Source: Enoplosus armatus
Lineage: Eukaryota > Chordata > Actinopteri > Centrarchiformes > Enoplosidae
Length of the DNA: 64,000 bases
NCBI RefSeq assembly: GCF_043641665.1
Contig: NC_092182.1
Location: 27,227,320-27,291,319 of the forward strand
Direction of reading: 5' to 3'
Of this stretch, positions 12,235 through 23,027 are shown piece by piece (the stretch's first letter is position 1; every line of letters starts with the position of its first letter). The notes below the pieces were generated by a model that had not been told where the DNA came from, did not search any database, and was given only the letters and a program-made list of their open reading frames with translations. The translations under genes were made by a program, and so were the position numbers.

Positions 12235-13353
12235 AAGGACAGATAGACCAGGAGCTGAGAGTGAACCAGGACAGATAGACCAGGAGCCGAGAGTGAACCA
12301 GGAGCCGAGAGTGAACTAGGACAGATAGACCAGGAGCTGAGAGTGAACCAGGACAGATAGACCAGGAGCCGAGAGTGAACCAGGAGCCGAGAGTGAACCA
12401 GGACAGATAGACCAGGAGCTGAGAGTGAACCAGGACAGATAGACCAGGAGCCGAGAGTGAACCAGGACAGATAGACCAGGAGCCGAGAGTGAACCAGGAC
12501 AGATAGACCAGGAGCCGAGAGTGAACCAGGAGCCGAGAGTGAACTAGGACAGATAGACCAGGAGCCGAGAGTGAACCAGGACAGATAGACCAGGAGCCGA
12601 GAGTGAACCAGGAGCCGAGAGTGAACTAGGACAGATAGACCAGGAGCTGAGAGTGAACCAGGACAGATAGACCAGGAGCCGAGAGTGAACCAGGAGCCGA
12701 GAGTGAACCAGGACAGATAGACCAGGAGCTGAGAGTGAACCAGGACAGATAGACCAGGAGCCGAGAGTGAACCAGGACAGATAGACCAGGAGCCGAGAGT
12801 GAACCAGGACAGATAGACCAGGAGCCAAGAGTGAACCAGGAGCCGAGAGTGAACCAGGACAGATAGACCAGGAGCGAGAGTGAACCAGGACAGATAGACC
12901 AGGAGCCGAGAGTGAACCAGGACAGATAGACCAGGAGCCGAGAGTGAACCAGGAGCCGAGAGTGAACCAGGACAGATAGACCAGGAGCCGAGAGTGAACC
13001 AGGACAGATAGACCAGGAGCCGAGAGTGAACCAGGACAGATAGACCAGGAGCCGAGAGTGAACCAGGACAGATAGACCAGGAGCCGAGAGTGAACCAGGA
13101 CAGATAGACCAGGAGCCGAGAGTGAACCAGGACAGATAGACCAGGAGCTGAGAGTGAACCAGGAGCCGAGAGTGAACCAGGACAGATAGACCAGGAGCCG
13201 AGAGTGAACCAGGACAGATATACCAGGAGCCGAGAGTGAACCAGGAGCCGAGAGTGAACCAGGACAGATAGACCAGGACCTGTGAGTGAACCAGGACAGA
13301 TAGACCAGGAGCCGAGAGTGAACCAGGACAGATAGACCAGGAGCCGAGAGAGA
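12235..13353 (+). repeat. Composite minisatellite array 2 (same modules as array 1)
   Basis: It uses the same 14-mer (A) and 18-mer (B) as array 1, in the same orientation, about 8 kb away. Read in order it holds 30 A and 39 B; the calculated length matches the coordinates. B is doubled at nine positions, while A is never doubled, the reverse of array 1. The first 620 bp are two tandem copies of a 310-bp higher-order unit (12235-12544 and 12545-12854), marked by three A modules that begin TAGGA. The flanks share nothing obvious with those of array 1. A minus-strand open frame of 254 codons through the array is a by-product of the repeat. Confidence 0.97.
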
Positions 13354-16300
13354 CTATAAAGCTCTGTGAAGCTGATGAGAGTCCTCTCACACTGTCATTT
13401 CATACATTGTTATCATAAATATATTGATTCTAGCTGATTTAAGGTTCGGGGATGATCATGGTCTTGGTTAAATCAGTCTGTCCTCCACCTCAAACACCTC
13501 CCCATGACTTCAGTGGAAGAAACGTGAAGCAGGCAGCCTCAGTTAGTGTGTAATGGGAGACAATCTGAAGTGAAGGGAAAGTCTGGCACCTGTAATGCAG
13601 AGGATTAGCTGTTCAGTCGCTCCCGTGTTTCATTGCTGGATTTCGCCTCTCTGATCACAAATCTGAATAATGTTAGAAACTTGGACGCAGGGATATGATT
13701 GACAGATTCCTCTTTGTTCCTCATGAACGTCTTATAAAAATAAACAAGGTTCAGAACTTGGAGTGCCGTTTCTTTTATTGTTTTTCTTTTTTTGGAAATG
13801 TTTTTATTACTTTCTGTAGTTGTTATTTTGTTTTCTGTTTCTGATCATTTATCTGTCATTTTATGTTTTTCACCTCAGGGCCACTTGGACTGCCAACATT
13901 AGTGCATCATTGCATTGTTTGCCACCTGTGCTTGTACATTAACTTCACAAACTTGTGATGCTTGGTGAAAAATACTGAAGAAGTGAAGTGGATTCATGTC
14001 TTAGCCTGTAGGTCTTACATATTGTTAATATATTGTTGGGAACATGGGATTTCTGTTTCCAAAGCTCAGTTTCTTCATTCGTTTCTGTTCTCTATGGAGT
14101 CTGGAACATCCAGATCTCTTTTTGTTGTACTTACTAATGCTGCTGATGGAGAATGGTGCCACAAGAAAGCCACCAGCATCACAAACCTTCCAGTTAATGC
14201 TTTGTTCCCTTTCCAAAAACCAAACAGGCAAAGTCATAAAAGTGAGTTTTAAAATACAAAAAGAAAAACAAGGAGAGCACAAAAAACAATTTATTTGTCT
14301 GTGCAGGTGAAACAAAGGAAACATGAGGGCCTTTAGAAGAACATATCACCTTCAAACAAAACAGGAAGAAAAACAAATAACTAAAATGTCAAGATGTCAA
14401 AAAAAGATTGAATGTGAAGAATGAATAGAAAACCTAAATGACAGCAGAACAGAAACAAACAAGTCTCTTTGTAGAGGCTGAGGGGCGACTGTAATGAAGG
14501 TGACAATTCAGTGTCAATAATGATGAGATCCAAATGCTTCAAAGCAGAATAACCCGGGCGCTGGCTTTGTTTGCTCACACTGCCCCTCCTGTTCTAAACC
14601 AGTGACACACTGTTTGGATTTAGACTATTTACCCACCAATTAGTCATTAAACGGAAGCAGTGAGCAGAGGACAGTCGGCTGAGTCAAATCCCTCCTCGAA
14701 AGACCTCACAGTCAGTGAAGTGAGTAGAGCTCAAAGGAAGGAGTGACGCCCGCCGGATCATCAGATGACTGTGGTGTGAAACAGCTGGAATGAAGTTTGG
14801 CTGAATTTATTCATCAGTTCAGACGCTACCCTTCATCTATTTCAAGAGTTAGCTGCTGAATTACCTCGACTGGTAAGGCGGCTGTCTATCATGCTCGAAA
14901 GAACAGGATTCGCCGGCTCAAGGGGAAATGAGGCTTAGTGGGAGCAGTAGCCCTCGCTAGAATGAGTGACTCTCTTTAAGTATGCACATCCACTTTGAGG
15001 TGCTTGGCTGAGAGCAACAAATGAATAAAAATAGAGATCCCTCGCTCTGTAAGGCTTACAGATGTAAGACAGTAGAAATCCCACTTTTTACACGCCTGCT
15101 GCACGAGACGAAGCATTTAGCACATCCTGCTCTTAGCACATATTTAGAGGTTATCTAAATGAGCTAATAAATAATTGATTGTATTTGTTAATGCTTTCTT
15201 GTGTTTGTTTTAACCTGCATGGTGCACCAAGCAGATAGGATTTAACAAATCAATGCAACAACGTTTAGACAATCCCAGAAAACTGATATTTGAATCTTTA
15301 TTTAAACGGGCAAGTCGAAGTATTCTTTAGTCTAATACAAACAATTTAATACAATTCTTATAGCCTCTTTTTCCTTATTGATTTCTCACTAAAACCCTTA
15401 ACCTTTTGTTACCTCGAGCAGGTTTCATGTCTGGATAAGGTGCCACAGGAACGGCAAAGCAAACACACACAGCTGGCAGCAGGTGTGGGTGGTTGAATTT
15501 GGTTTCAGGCAAAAGGAAGTGTTTAAAGTGGCTATATTCAATATTTCTATACTGACAATGGATCACATGACGACTTGTATGTGATAGGGCTCGTTTGAAG
15601 TGATATGAGAATTATCACCCGACTGCAACTTTACTGTTTTGGTTCACTCTCACCGCTCTCATCGAGCCGCAGGCAGCTGTCTTCAGCCGAAAAGCTCTAA
15701 AAAGCAACTGTACACGTCCTGCTCAGCTGCAGACAGCAGACGTTAGAGAACAGCTGGTGAACATCGTGGAGCATTTCACAGCTAAAGAGACAGATATTTC
15801 CTTAGGAGGTGGTGGAGACCAAAAACAGAGTGAATATTGGACCTGATTCACCAGGCGGACTCAAACACTGCTACTGTTGTTCTGTATCTGCCGGATGTAT
15901 AAAACTTTGCAAACAAGTTGACTTAAAAGGTGATGATATGTCAGTGCTGTCAGTTACTGCAGGTTTGAAGACTACTCGTTGTTCCAGCTGTGTCATTGGA
16001 GGTGGATAACTGTTGGATGAGATGCTACCAAAGCAAACAACATAAAAGCAGTAATTGGAACCAGCGAATGAAGCTAAAAGATTGCTAAAAGTTAAAAATG
16101 ATAAAGAATAAGTGTGTTGTTTTTACAAGTGATTGGAGATGAAAGAGAAATGGCTCTGACAGTAACGTGACTGCTCCCTTACAGCCTTGTTAACTTGTTA
16201 TTTCCCCTTCAAAGATGTGAGGTTTTTGGAAACAGCCTCTCTCACTTTCTCTCATTATGTTTGTCTTCTGCTAATCCCATCAGATCTGCGGACGGCTGAC

Positions 16301-16734
16301 AACAAGGTGCCACATGAGAGAGATTAACTCTTTAAGGTTGTGTATTGAACTGAAGGCAGCACGTGGAAGGATTTGCTGTTGAAATCAAACAGCAAAAACA
16401 GATCTCCTTTTACCTTTGGCATAGTGCACAAGGTATCAGTAATGTGCCATCATCCCTCATGCAGATCTGTATTCCTACAACACAACAGTGGCTTATGGAT
16501 TCAAAATCCCCAAACGAAAAGTCAGTACATTTGTCCTTTTGAAGGTACCTTGGAAAGAATCACATCCTCATCGTTTGAGATCAACCTTTTGTTTAACACC
16601 ACACAATCAGCTCTGACATGCAGGCGCTATTTCTCTTAATGGATTCAGTTCACAGTGTATGATTACCTATTGCACAACAAGTCCTGCTAATCAAACGACA
16701 AAACACATCATTAGTTATTATAGTAAAATAAGTG
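13354..16734. other. Non-coding stretch
   Basis: AT-rich, mostly unique-looking sequence. Several overlapping frames of 60-99 codons near 13960-14380 lie on both strands through low-complexity A- and T-rich DNA and show no conserved domain. No RNA gene is recognised. Confidence 0.6.
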
Positions 16735-16870
16735 TTTTCTGATCTGATGGTTAAGGTTTGGTTAGCTTTAAGCACAAAAACAACTTGGTTAGGGTCATGG
16801 AAAGATTGTGGTTTGGGTTGAAATGAGTGCATGGTTATGGTTAGGAAACATGGTTAAAAGAAACCAACAC
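16735..16870 (+). repeat. GGTTAGG-type degenerate dispersed repeat
   Basis: Irregular repeats of GGTTAAGG, TGGTTAGCTTTA, TTGGTTAGGGTC and TGGTTAGGAAAC occur with AAAACAACTTGG. The pattern is widespread in fish genomes. The unit is too degenerate to count. Confidence 0.55.
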
Positions 16871-17037
16871 TGCATGTGAATGTTGAAACTGAAGTCCGGT
16901 CAAAGTCTGACGTTGTTTTGATCCATTCAACCACTCCTGCCCTCCTCCCACAGCGAACTTTATGGCTCTATAATAAATAAATAGATAAAGATGTAGACGT
17001 GCATCCATCATCAGGTCCATCATTTGTCCAAAAGTTA

Positions 17038-17190
17038 ACAAGCTAACATGCTAAATTAAAATGGTCAACATGGCAAACATTACACCTGCTTGACATCAGC
17101 ATGCTAGCATTGTCAGTGTTTGTTAGCATGTCGACATAAGCATTTAGCCTAAAGCACCTCTGAGTGCAGCCTGTTGACATACAGATAATA
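17038..17190 (-). repeat. 'GCTAACATGCTAA' dispersed fish repeat, copy 1 (fragment)
   Basis: The segment carries GCTAACATGCTAAAT, GGTCAACATGGCAAAC, CATCAGCATGCTAGC and GTTAGCATGTCGACAT in the order seen in reverse complement at 20385-20540. It corresponds to one end of that repeat. Strand is given relative to the long copy at 20385-20825. Confidence 0.75.
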
Positions 17191-17499
17191 TAAAGACACA
17201 GTTGTGATACGGACCCCTTACATTTTGTTTTTTAAAAGAATTGTGACCAAGATATATGCTCAGTAGGATTTTACTGTTGAAACATAAACTTGTCAGTGCT
17301 CTCTGGTGGACAAACTATGTAATGGAGACTAAATTACCTCAAACCTTGTTTGGCATTTCTGCAGTCTCTTCTTACTTATCAGCCAACATACACACTGAAA
17401 CGAAATATATCTGCATTAAGCTAATGTTGGCCGATATATTGGTCAAGCTTTACTGTATAACAACGTCACACTATCGTCTCCTTCGCTGTCACTTGAACG

Positions 17500-17610
17500 T
17501 ACACCAGCAGGGCAGAGTTCAACCTCCTTTGGACAGAAACTGTCCTTAAGCAAGACACTGATCTCTTGCTTTGGCCAACGGAGGAAAAGAAAAAGAAAAA
17601 GAAAAAGTCC
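17500..17610. repeat. Possible SINE fragment followed by (GAAAAA) hexamers
   Basis: TGTCCTTAAGCAAGACACTG at 17540-17559 resembles the body of tRNA-derived fish SINEs. It is followed by about four GAAAAA hexamers at 17583-17607. No A or B box is preserved here, so the assignment is weak. Confidence 0.4.
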
Positions 17611-18390
17611 TTTAGTGGATCGATTCAGAATCACCAAAGTCAGAGAGCGCACACTTGAGAAAAGTGAGTTACCTTGAGAGCTGTTCAGAGCTACTGAAGA
17701 GCTAATTGTTAGACATCAGAGTGACAGAGGGCCCAGCATTCCTTGCTGCATACCTGACTGGCATTGATATTTATGCTTGTGTATTTATGATGTTTATAAT
17801 GTCACAATAAATTTCATTGTGAAATTGCCAAATTTAATGTGAAAATCCTTCATGTGCTTTTCCTGAAGTTGTTCCCTCCAGTGTGCATTTGTCGTTTCAG
17901 CTCTACTGTTCTCTGAACACCTGAGGCCGTCTGTTAACACCCAGGTGGAAAGTATGAGGATTTATAATGGATTTGTTCTAATAAATTGTTATAATGACTT
18001 CTGGTGTTACATTTTAATGCTCTTGTGAGCGACTCTCTACATATTTCCAGGTACTTCACAAAGACATATTATTGAGAGAGTACCACACTAAATCTCATTA
18101 TCATTAAAGTTATTATTTCCAGTGTGCCATGTCCTCTCTGCTCCACACTTCCGACAGCACCCCGAGCCAGCTTTAATTTCTTTTGACTTTAATTTCTTTT
18201 GGCTTAAAGTTTTGTTCCAATGTGTCCACCTTTTGAAAATTAACTCAAAAACTGGCAGAGCTGATGAAATCTATCCTGATAAAATTATTCTTATTTATCC
18301 GACAATGAAGCATGATTGTTATTACTTACATTTTGACCTCTAGATTCAGAAACATAAAGTATTTCAACTTTTAGTGACATGTAACGTCAA
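17611..18390. other. Non-coding stretch
   Basis: Unique-looking AT-rich sequence with TAAA/TTTA-rich patches. No gene or repeat recognised. Confidence 0.55.
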
Positions 18391-18539
18391 CATCTCCAGA
18401 ACTCCAAAAGGGATGTACATTAATAACAAACACCTCCAGCACCAGTTTTAATGAAAGTTTGAGTGACTGGGGAAAGCTCAGGGTGCATTTTCCCAACATC
18501 TGGAAGTCCAAGCAATATCACCTAAAAACCATCTATATA

Positions 18540-18850
18540 ACACAACGTTAAGTCTATCCTAATGTACGGTTGTTGGCGGGAAACCAAAGCTGATAAGAAA
18601 AGGATTCGGGCTTCTTCTGGCCTGACAAGATCACAACCTTGGAGTTACACAGAAAAAGCAAAAGCAAGAACATCATCACTGAAATAAGGCAGAGGCGACT
18701 GTGCTGGCTGTGCCGTCTGAGATGGACTCATCCAGACAAAAGAAAACCTGGAACAGAGCGGTTAGCGATGAGCTAGCCAACATGAACCAACAATGGTGGG
18801 GGCTCACTGTGGCCTTGTGTCCCAGAGGGGATGCAAACAAACAAAGGTTC
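18540..18850 (+). pseudogene. LINE reverse transcriptase C-terminal remnant
   Basis: In one frame 18547-18660 reads NVKSILMYGCWRETKADKKR, matching the segment after the palm domain in endonuclease-type LINEs. Next, 18679-18765 reads EIRQRRLCWLCRLRWTHPDK and then RKPGTERLA, corresponding to the family's 'RRRW..IGH..R.....GKR..GRP' signature. After a frameshift, ELANMNQQWWG follows. The element is C-terminal only and carries stops. It is a different LINE group from the L2-type copy at 2.1-3.6 kb. The exact clade cannot be fixed without alignment. Confidence 0.7.
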
Positions 18851-18884
18851 TGTTTACGTTCAGCATCACACACCCGGGCGCATT

Positions 18885-19100
18885 TCCTTTTTCTTACAAG
18901 TTTAAAACCTGCATTGTTTACATCCGTGTTTACTAGGCTGCATCATCTTCACTGCCTTTGTTGGCACACAAGTGTGTTTCTTGACATGTTCCCGCCACCT
19001 GTTGGTCAGTGGAATAGTGTAAAAACACTGGCTGTAATGTACATTGCATCACGTCTGAAAGCTAATGAAATGGGAACCCACACATAACAACATTGCTTCA
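18885..19100 (+). repeat. Dispersed repeat, copy A of a family shared with 50250-50475
   Basis: TTTAAAACCTGCATTGTTTA at 18901-18920 and following sequence match the reverse complement of 50400-50460. Both copies also share a CCGCCACCTGT/CCACCTGT-like block and an end near GGGAACCCACACAT / TTGGCACACACAT. Orientation is opposite in the two copies. The class is unknown. Confidence 0.65.
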
Positions 19101-20384
19101 TAGTGTTAATAGTTGTCTAAAACTCCACAGTGAACCTGAGACAGTACACACAGACATACACAGACAGAAGAAGGGGTCCAGGTACAGAGCATGTGCCAAG
19201 CCACTAAAGCCAGGGAGCAACAGGAGTAGTTTCTGGGGCTTCGACGCATGAAAGGTAAAACAGCTGTGTGTCTTAACACGCTATGTGTCTTTACATGGGA
19301 AACACTAACACAGGGGCTGTGAAGTCTGTTATAAACGGAGGCATGTGTTGCCCTTTAGAGGGTGGGCTGGATGGTAGGATGCACTTGCATGACTTCGACA
19401 CCTGAGAGCACAGTTCTCATACCAGTGGTTAAGTTTCCAGTCTTAACTAAATAGTTTTACTTCAACTTAAACCTTAAACCTAAACCAGACCTGAAAATGT
19501 TTGGAGCAGTTATACACACGTTATAATTTGGAAAGTTTTGTTGCACTTTCAGGATGGTGTCGTACTAATTTGGCCTTACACAAGTCAACACAACAACAGC
19601 CTTAAATATATCTATAAATGAATGTACATCCTCGTGACAAAAACGTACCAGTACTTTATTTCATCACCTGGAAAGCGGTGTCAGCGTCTTGGTGGAGGGA
19701 TCTGACATAAGCCGTCGCCTCACATCTATAAGAGGAAGGAAATTAAAAAGAACAGACATCAAACTATGAAGTTCAATAAAAGTTTTTCTCATGCAAAACA
19801 TCATCCTCTTCTCCTTTGAAGCTGTTAAGTGTTAAGTCTGTTGAACCTAATTCACTTTGAAGTGAGTGCCTGTGTGTTATTGTGTGTGTTTGTGTGGGTA
19901 TGAGGTTGCTTTTGCTTATAGGTGTGTATGCGGATTCCATAAGGATGAGTGTGCGTGCATGGATGCGTTAAGAGAACACACGCACACAAGGATGCGGTGG
20001 TGCTTCTGTGTGTGAGATCAACCAACGATGTATTAAATCAAAGAGTCAAGGTTGGTCACCACATCAAGGCCACAGTGGCTGCATAACAGTGTTTAATATG
20101 AGGATAACGGCTTTCAAGATGTGTTGGAGGGGGTTGGGTGAGTTGCTTCAAAGACGCTCCTAATGCCGCGCGCCCCTATGGGAATCTAAATTACAGCTCA
20201 AGGCCGAACTGAAATCCCCCGTTAGATGGAAAGAGGGAGGAAATCGAAGAGAAAAAGAAAAGGATCGTAGACAGATTTTCCACAGACAAAAACATACATG
20301 GAAACACATAAAACATGTTGATGTCCTGCAGTCGACATCACAGCCTTCACCAGAGATGACCTAATAAAGAAAACGCCCACCATG
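19101..20384. other. Non-coding stretch
   Basis: Unique-looking, with TG- and GTGT-rich words at 19870-20000 that are too irregular to be a microsatellite. Nothing coding is recognised. Confidence 0.55.
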
Positions 20385-20825
20385 CCGGCCAGAGTCTACG
20401 AGGCTGTACTTATCAGAGTGGTGCTTTGAGCTAAATGCTAACGTTAGCATGCTCACAACGACAATGTTAATGTGCTGATGTTTAGCAGGTGATGTTCACG
20501 ATGTTCACCACCTTAGTTTAGCATGTTAGCATGCATTTTGGTAATTAGCACAAAACACAAAGTACAGCTGAGGCTGATGGGAATGTCGTCAGTTTTGTAG
20601 GATATTTGGTCACAAACACAAAGTATTGGACAAAAGAAAAATTTAAATATGAGCTCATGGTGGCACTAGATGAAAAAGGTCGGGGGATCACCAAAGTCCT
20701 ATGGGGACCATGAATGATTGTCCAAAATTGCATTGTAATCCATCAAATAGTAGTTGAGGTATTTCAGTCTGGACCAAAGCGGTCGCTCGACTGACTGACA
20801 GACCAACGGGGCTAAAAAGAGCCTT
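20385..20825 (+). repeat. 'GCTAACATGCTAA' dispersed fish repeat, long copy
   Basis: It begins near GGCTGTACTTATCAGAG, passes through GCTAACGTTAGCATGC, GTTTAGCATGTTAGCATG and AAAGTACAGCTGAGGCTGA, then GATCACCAAAGTCCTATGG and ends near TCAAATAGTAGTTGAGGTAT. The pieces recur in order at 29190-29480 (reverse) and partly at 17038-17190 (reverse). I recognise it as a frequent percomorph repeat. No terminal inverted repeats or coding capacity are visible, so the class is open. Confidence 0.8.
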
Positions 20826-21439
20826 GATACAAGTCACGCCGAAAAACTGGTTTGGCCAATGTCTCGTCACTCAAGCCATGTTATGGTCACATGAAGCTTG
20901 CAGCACAATGTGGTTTCCTGAATCACTCTTACTGTCTTCTGTGAGGTTTGGTCGTACGAGTGTTTTCCAAGTCGGATTCAGCAGTGAGCAATGAGATGTG
21001 ATCTTTCGCCTAACATTGATCCTAAATTGTTATATAAGGCAATGTTGGGGAATCTCACATATACGCCCTTGAAAAGACTTGAAAAGACTTGAAAAGTCTG
21101 GTTTTGAAAGCTTCCTAGTGTGTGCTTCTGGAAACATACTGCATTGTATTACAGTTTGATGCAGTGCTTATCATTTACAACCCATTGTGTCATAAAGTGG
21201 TGGTGGTTGTGATTTTTGGTGCTGATGAGAAACCAAATGGGACACATCCTACATTTTGTATTTGGAGTGCAGAGTCATCACGATATGTCAGATCAGATAG
21301 AATATCAGGTGGATGATTATTTACTACTACAGGTTAAAAAAAAGTATTTATTCCTAAGTACTCTGGAGAAGAAATAAGATGTTTTATTCGTTTTTATTCC
21401 TTTCCTTTCCACAGCTATCAGAAACTCAGTTTTACAGCT
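20826..21439. other. Non-coding stretch with a 10-bp triplication
   Basis: At 21069-21096 TTGAAAAGAC is repeated nearly three times. Otherwise unique-looking sequence. Confidence 0.6.
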
Positions 21440-21900
21440 CCCCTCTTTCATGCTCTTACTATCCATTGTCATTACCATTATTGCCTTCTTCATCATAATC
21501 ACTGTCAGAGTCGACATTATCGTCGACATGATTACTGTCATTGCCATCGACGCCACCCTTACAATCACCATCATGAAATGAATAATAAGGAACAATTTGC
21601 AGCAGATTCAATCTTAAAACAAAAGTGTCATTCTGAACACATCTGTGTGTCTTATTGCAGACGACACACATTTGTCTTATGTTTGTTAGTTAAAATCACA
21701 GCTCCCAGAAGCTCCGAGGCTGGTGCTCCTTCTCCGCTGGAACCAAAATGAAACCAGTTTGTTTTCTTTTGTTGTCTTCTCGGTCATTATTGTGATTAAT
21801 GTGGCATCGTGAATATAGACGATCTTCCTCATCATAATCATTGTCATGATCATCATCAACAAGCGGCCTGTCAGCATCCTTATCATCATCAGCATCACAC
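21440..21900 (-). repeat. Two degenerate GAT/ATC trinucleotide tracts
   Basis: 21465-21575 and 21800-21900 are rich in ATCATC, GTCATT and TCATCATAATCA. On the minus strand they read as Asp-rich frames: VDGNDSNHVDDNVDSDSD within a 70-codon frame and DADDDKDADRPLVDDDHDN within an 81-codon frame. Both end in a similar DYDEE stretch. They are most simply a decayed trinucleotide repeat that was duplicated. An acidic exon cannot be excluded, but no splice-site support is seen. Confidence 0.6.
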
Positions 21901-22591
21901 AAGTAACAAGTAGCGTTGTGAGGAAGATCATCTTTTTGCATTTAATTGCACATATTAGAGAATATATCGCAGTATGAGCCACAGACACATCTTTTTAAAA
22001 TATGCACTATAGTTGTCATAGTTTGGAAAAGCAACAGACTGTAAATCCATTTGTGTCTCAGCAGAATTTCATTAAATTGCATCTCGGATGTGAAATACAC
22101 AGTGAATTTATTGGCAGCTATCTGTCTGTCCTTGACCCTGGAGATCTGTGAATGTGTGTGTGTGTGTGTGCCTTTACAGTATATCCACAGAGTCCACTGG
22201 ATGTGGCTATGCTATGTACTTCAGGAGTTCACAGGTGCGCGGCTAACATTAGCATACTTACTAGCACTACGAAGTTTACTATGAACTTGGAGTCATAAAT
22301 CTGCCATCGTTATTGTAAACTGCATTATGTTCTGTGCAGCAGCGAAAGCTTGACAGCCGTATCAACGGTAACTAAGTGTGAGTTTGAGTGTTACTGTTGC
22401 TATGATTAATTAATAATTTGAAACAAAACAAAAACACTATTCACACGATGGGTACAGCATCTAGTGGAGGGAGTGTATGGTGTATTTTAACTTATATATA
22501 TATATACTATTATATTATTACTCATGCATTAATGTTTAAGCAGCAGTTTTCTCGTAGCAGTAGAGGCTGAGCTAATATTTAACTTGTTTAT
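21901..22591. other. Non-coding stretch
   Basis: Contains a short TG run at 22154-22170 and a TATATA patch at 22494-22506. No gene is recognised. Confidence 0.55.
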
Positions 22592-22830
22592 ATCAGGCTG
22601 CAACTAATGATTCTTTTCTTTATGGATTAATCTGCTGCTTATTTTCTTGATCAATTCATTTATTTCATATTATATTCACAATTAAACAGAGCTCAAAGTG
22701 ACACTTCAAACGTCATGATAATGTTTACTGCAATTTAAGACACGGAAAAGCGGCAAATTGTCACATTTGAAATGTTTCTGCCGTTTTTGCAGAAATGACT
22801 TAAACTCAAGCTAATTTATTTCCTATTTTT
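22592..22830 (+). repeat. Dispersed fish repeat, 'CTGCAACTAATGATT' family
   Basis: GGCTGCAACTAATGATTC at 22597, then GGATTAATCTGCTGCTTATT and TTCTTGATCAATTCAT, is the characteristic start of the family. ATGTTTCTGCCGTTTTTGC and AAATGACTTAAAC near 22770-22805 match its later portion. The copy at 6880-7033 is inverted relative to this one. Confidence 0.7.
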
Positions 22831-22854
22831 TATATAATATACTTGAATTTGTAA

Positions 22855-23027
22855 AGCCACTAGTAGCTACAGCTGTCAAATAATTGTAGCGGAGTAAAAA
22901 GTACAAGATTTGTCTGAAAGAAGTAGTGCGATGAAAAGAAAAGACTCAATTTAAGTAGAGATACTTCAATTTTGTGCTTACGTGCAGCACTTGAGTAAAT
23001 GTATACGTTACGTTCCAACACTGGTGA
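22855..23027 (+). repeat. Dispersed 'GTAGCGGAGTAAAAAGTA' fish repeat, partial copy
   Basis: Words such as CAGCTGTCAAATAATTGTAG, GGAGTAAAAAGTACAA and GCACTTGAGTAAATGTATAC ending CCAACACTGG are diagnostic of an abundant percomorph element. It is the reverse complement of the first portion of the fuller copy at 60899-61466. Confidence 0.8.

Noticed and set aside
12544..13390. 254- and 94-codon minus-strand ORFs with SAPGLSVLVHS repeats
   Set aside because: Exact by-products of the 14/18-bp minisatellite. The 32-bp unit is not a multiple of 3, so reading frames rotate between units.
14866..14940. SINE or tRNA-like head
   Set aside because: Only a faint B-box-like word; A-box and spacing do not fit.
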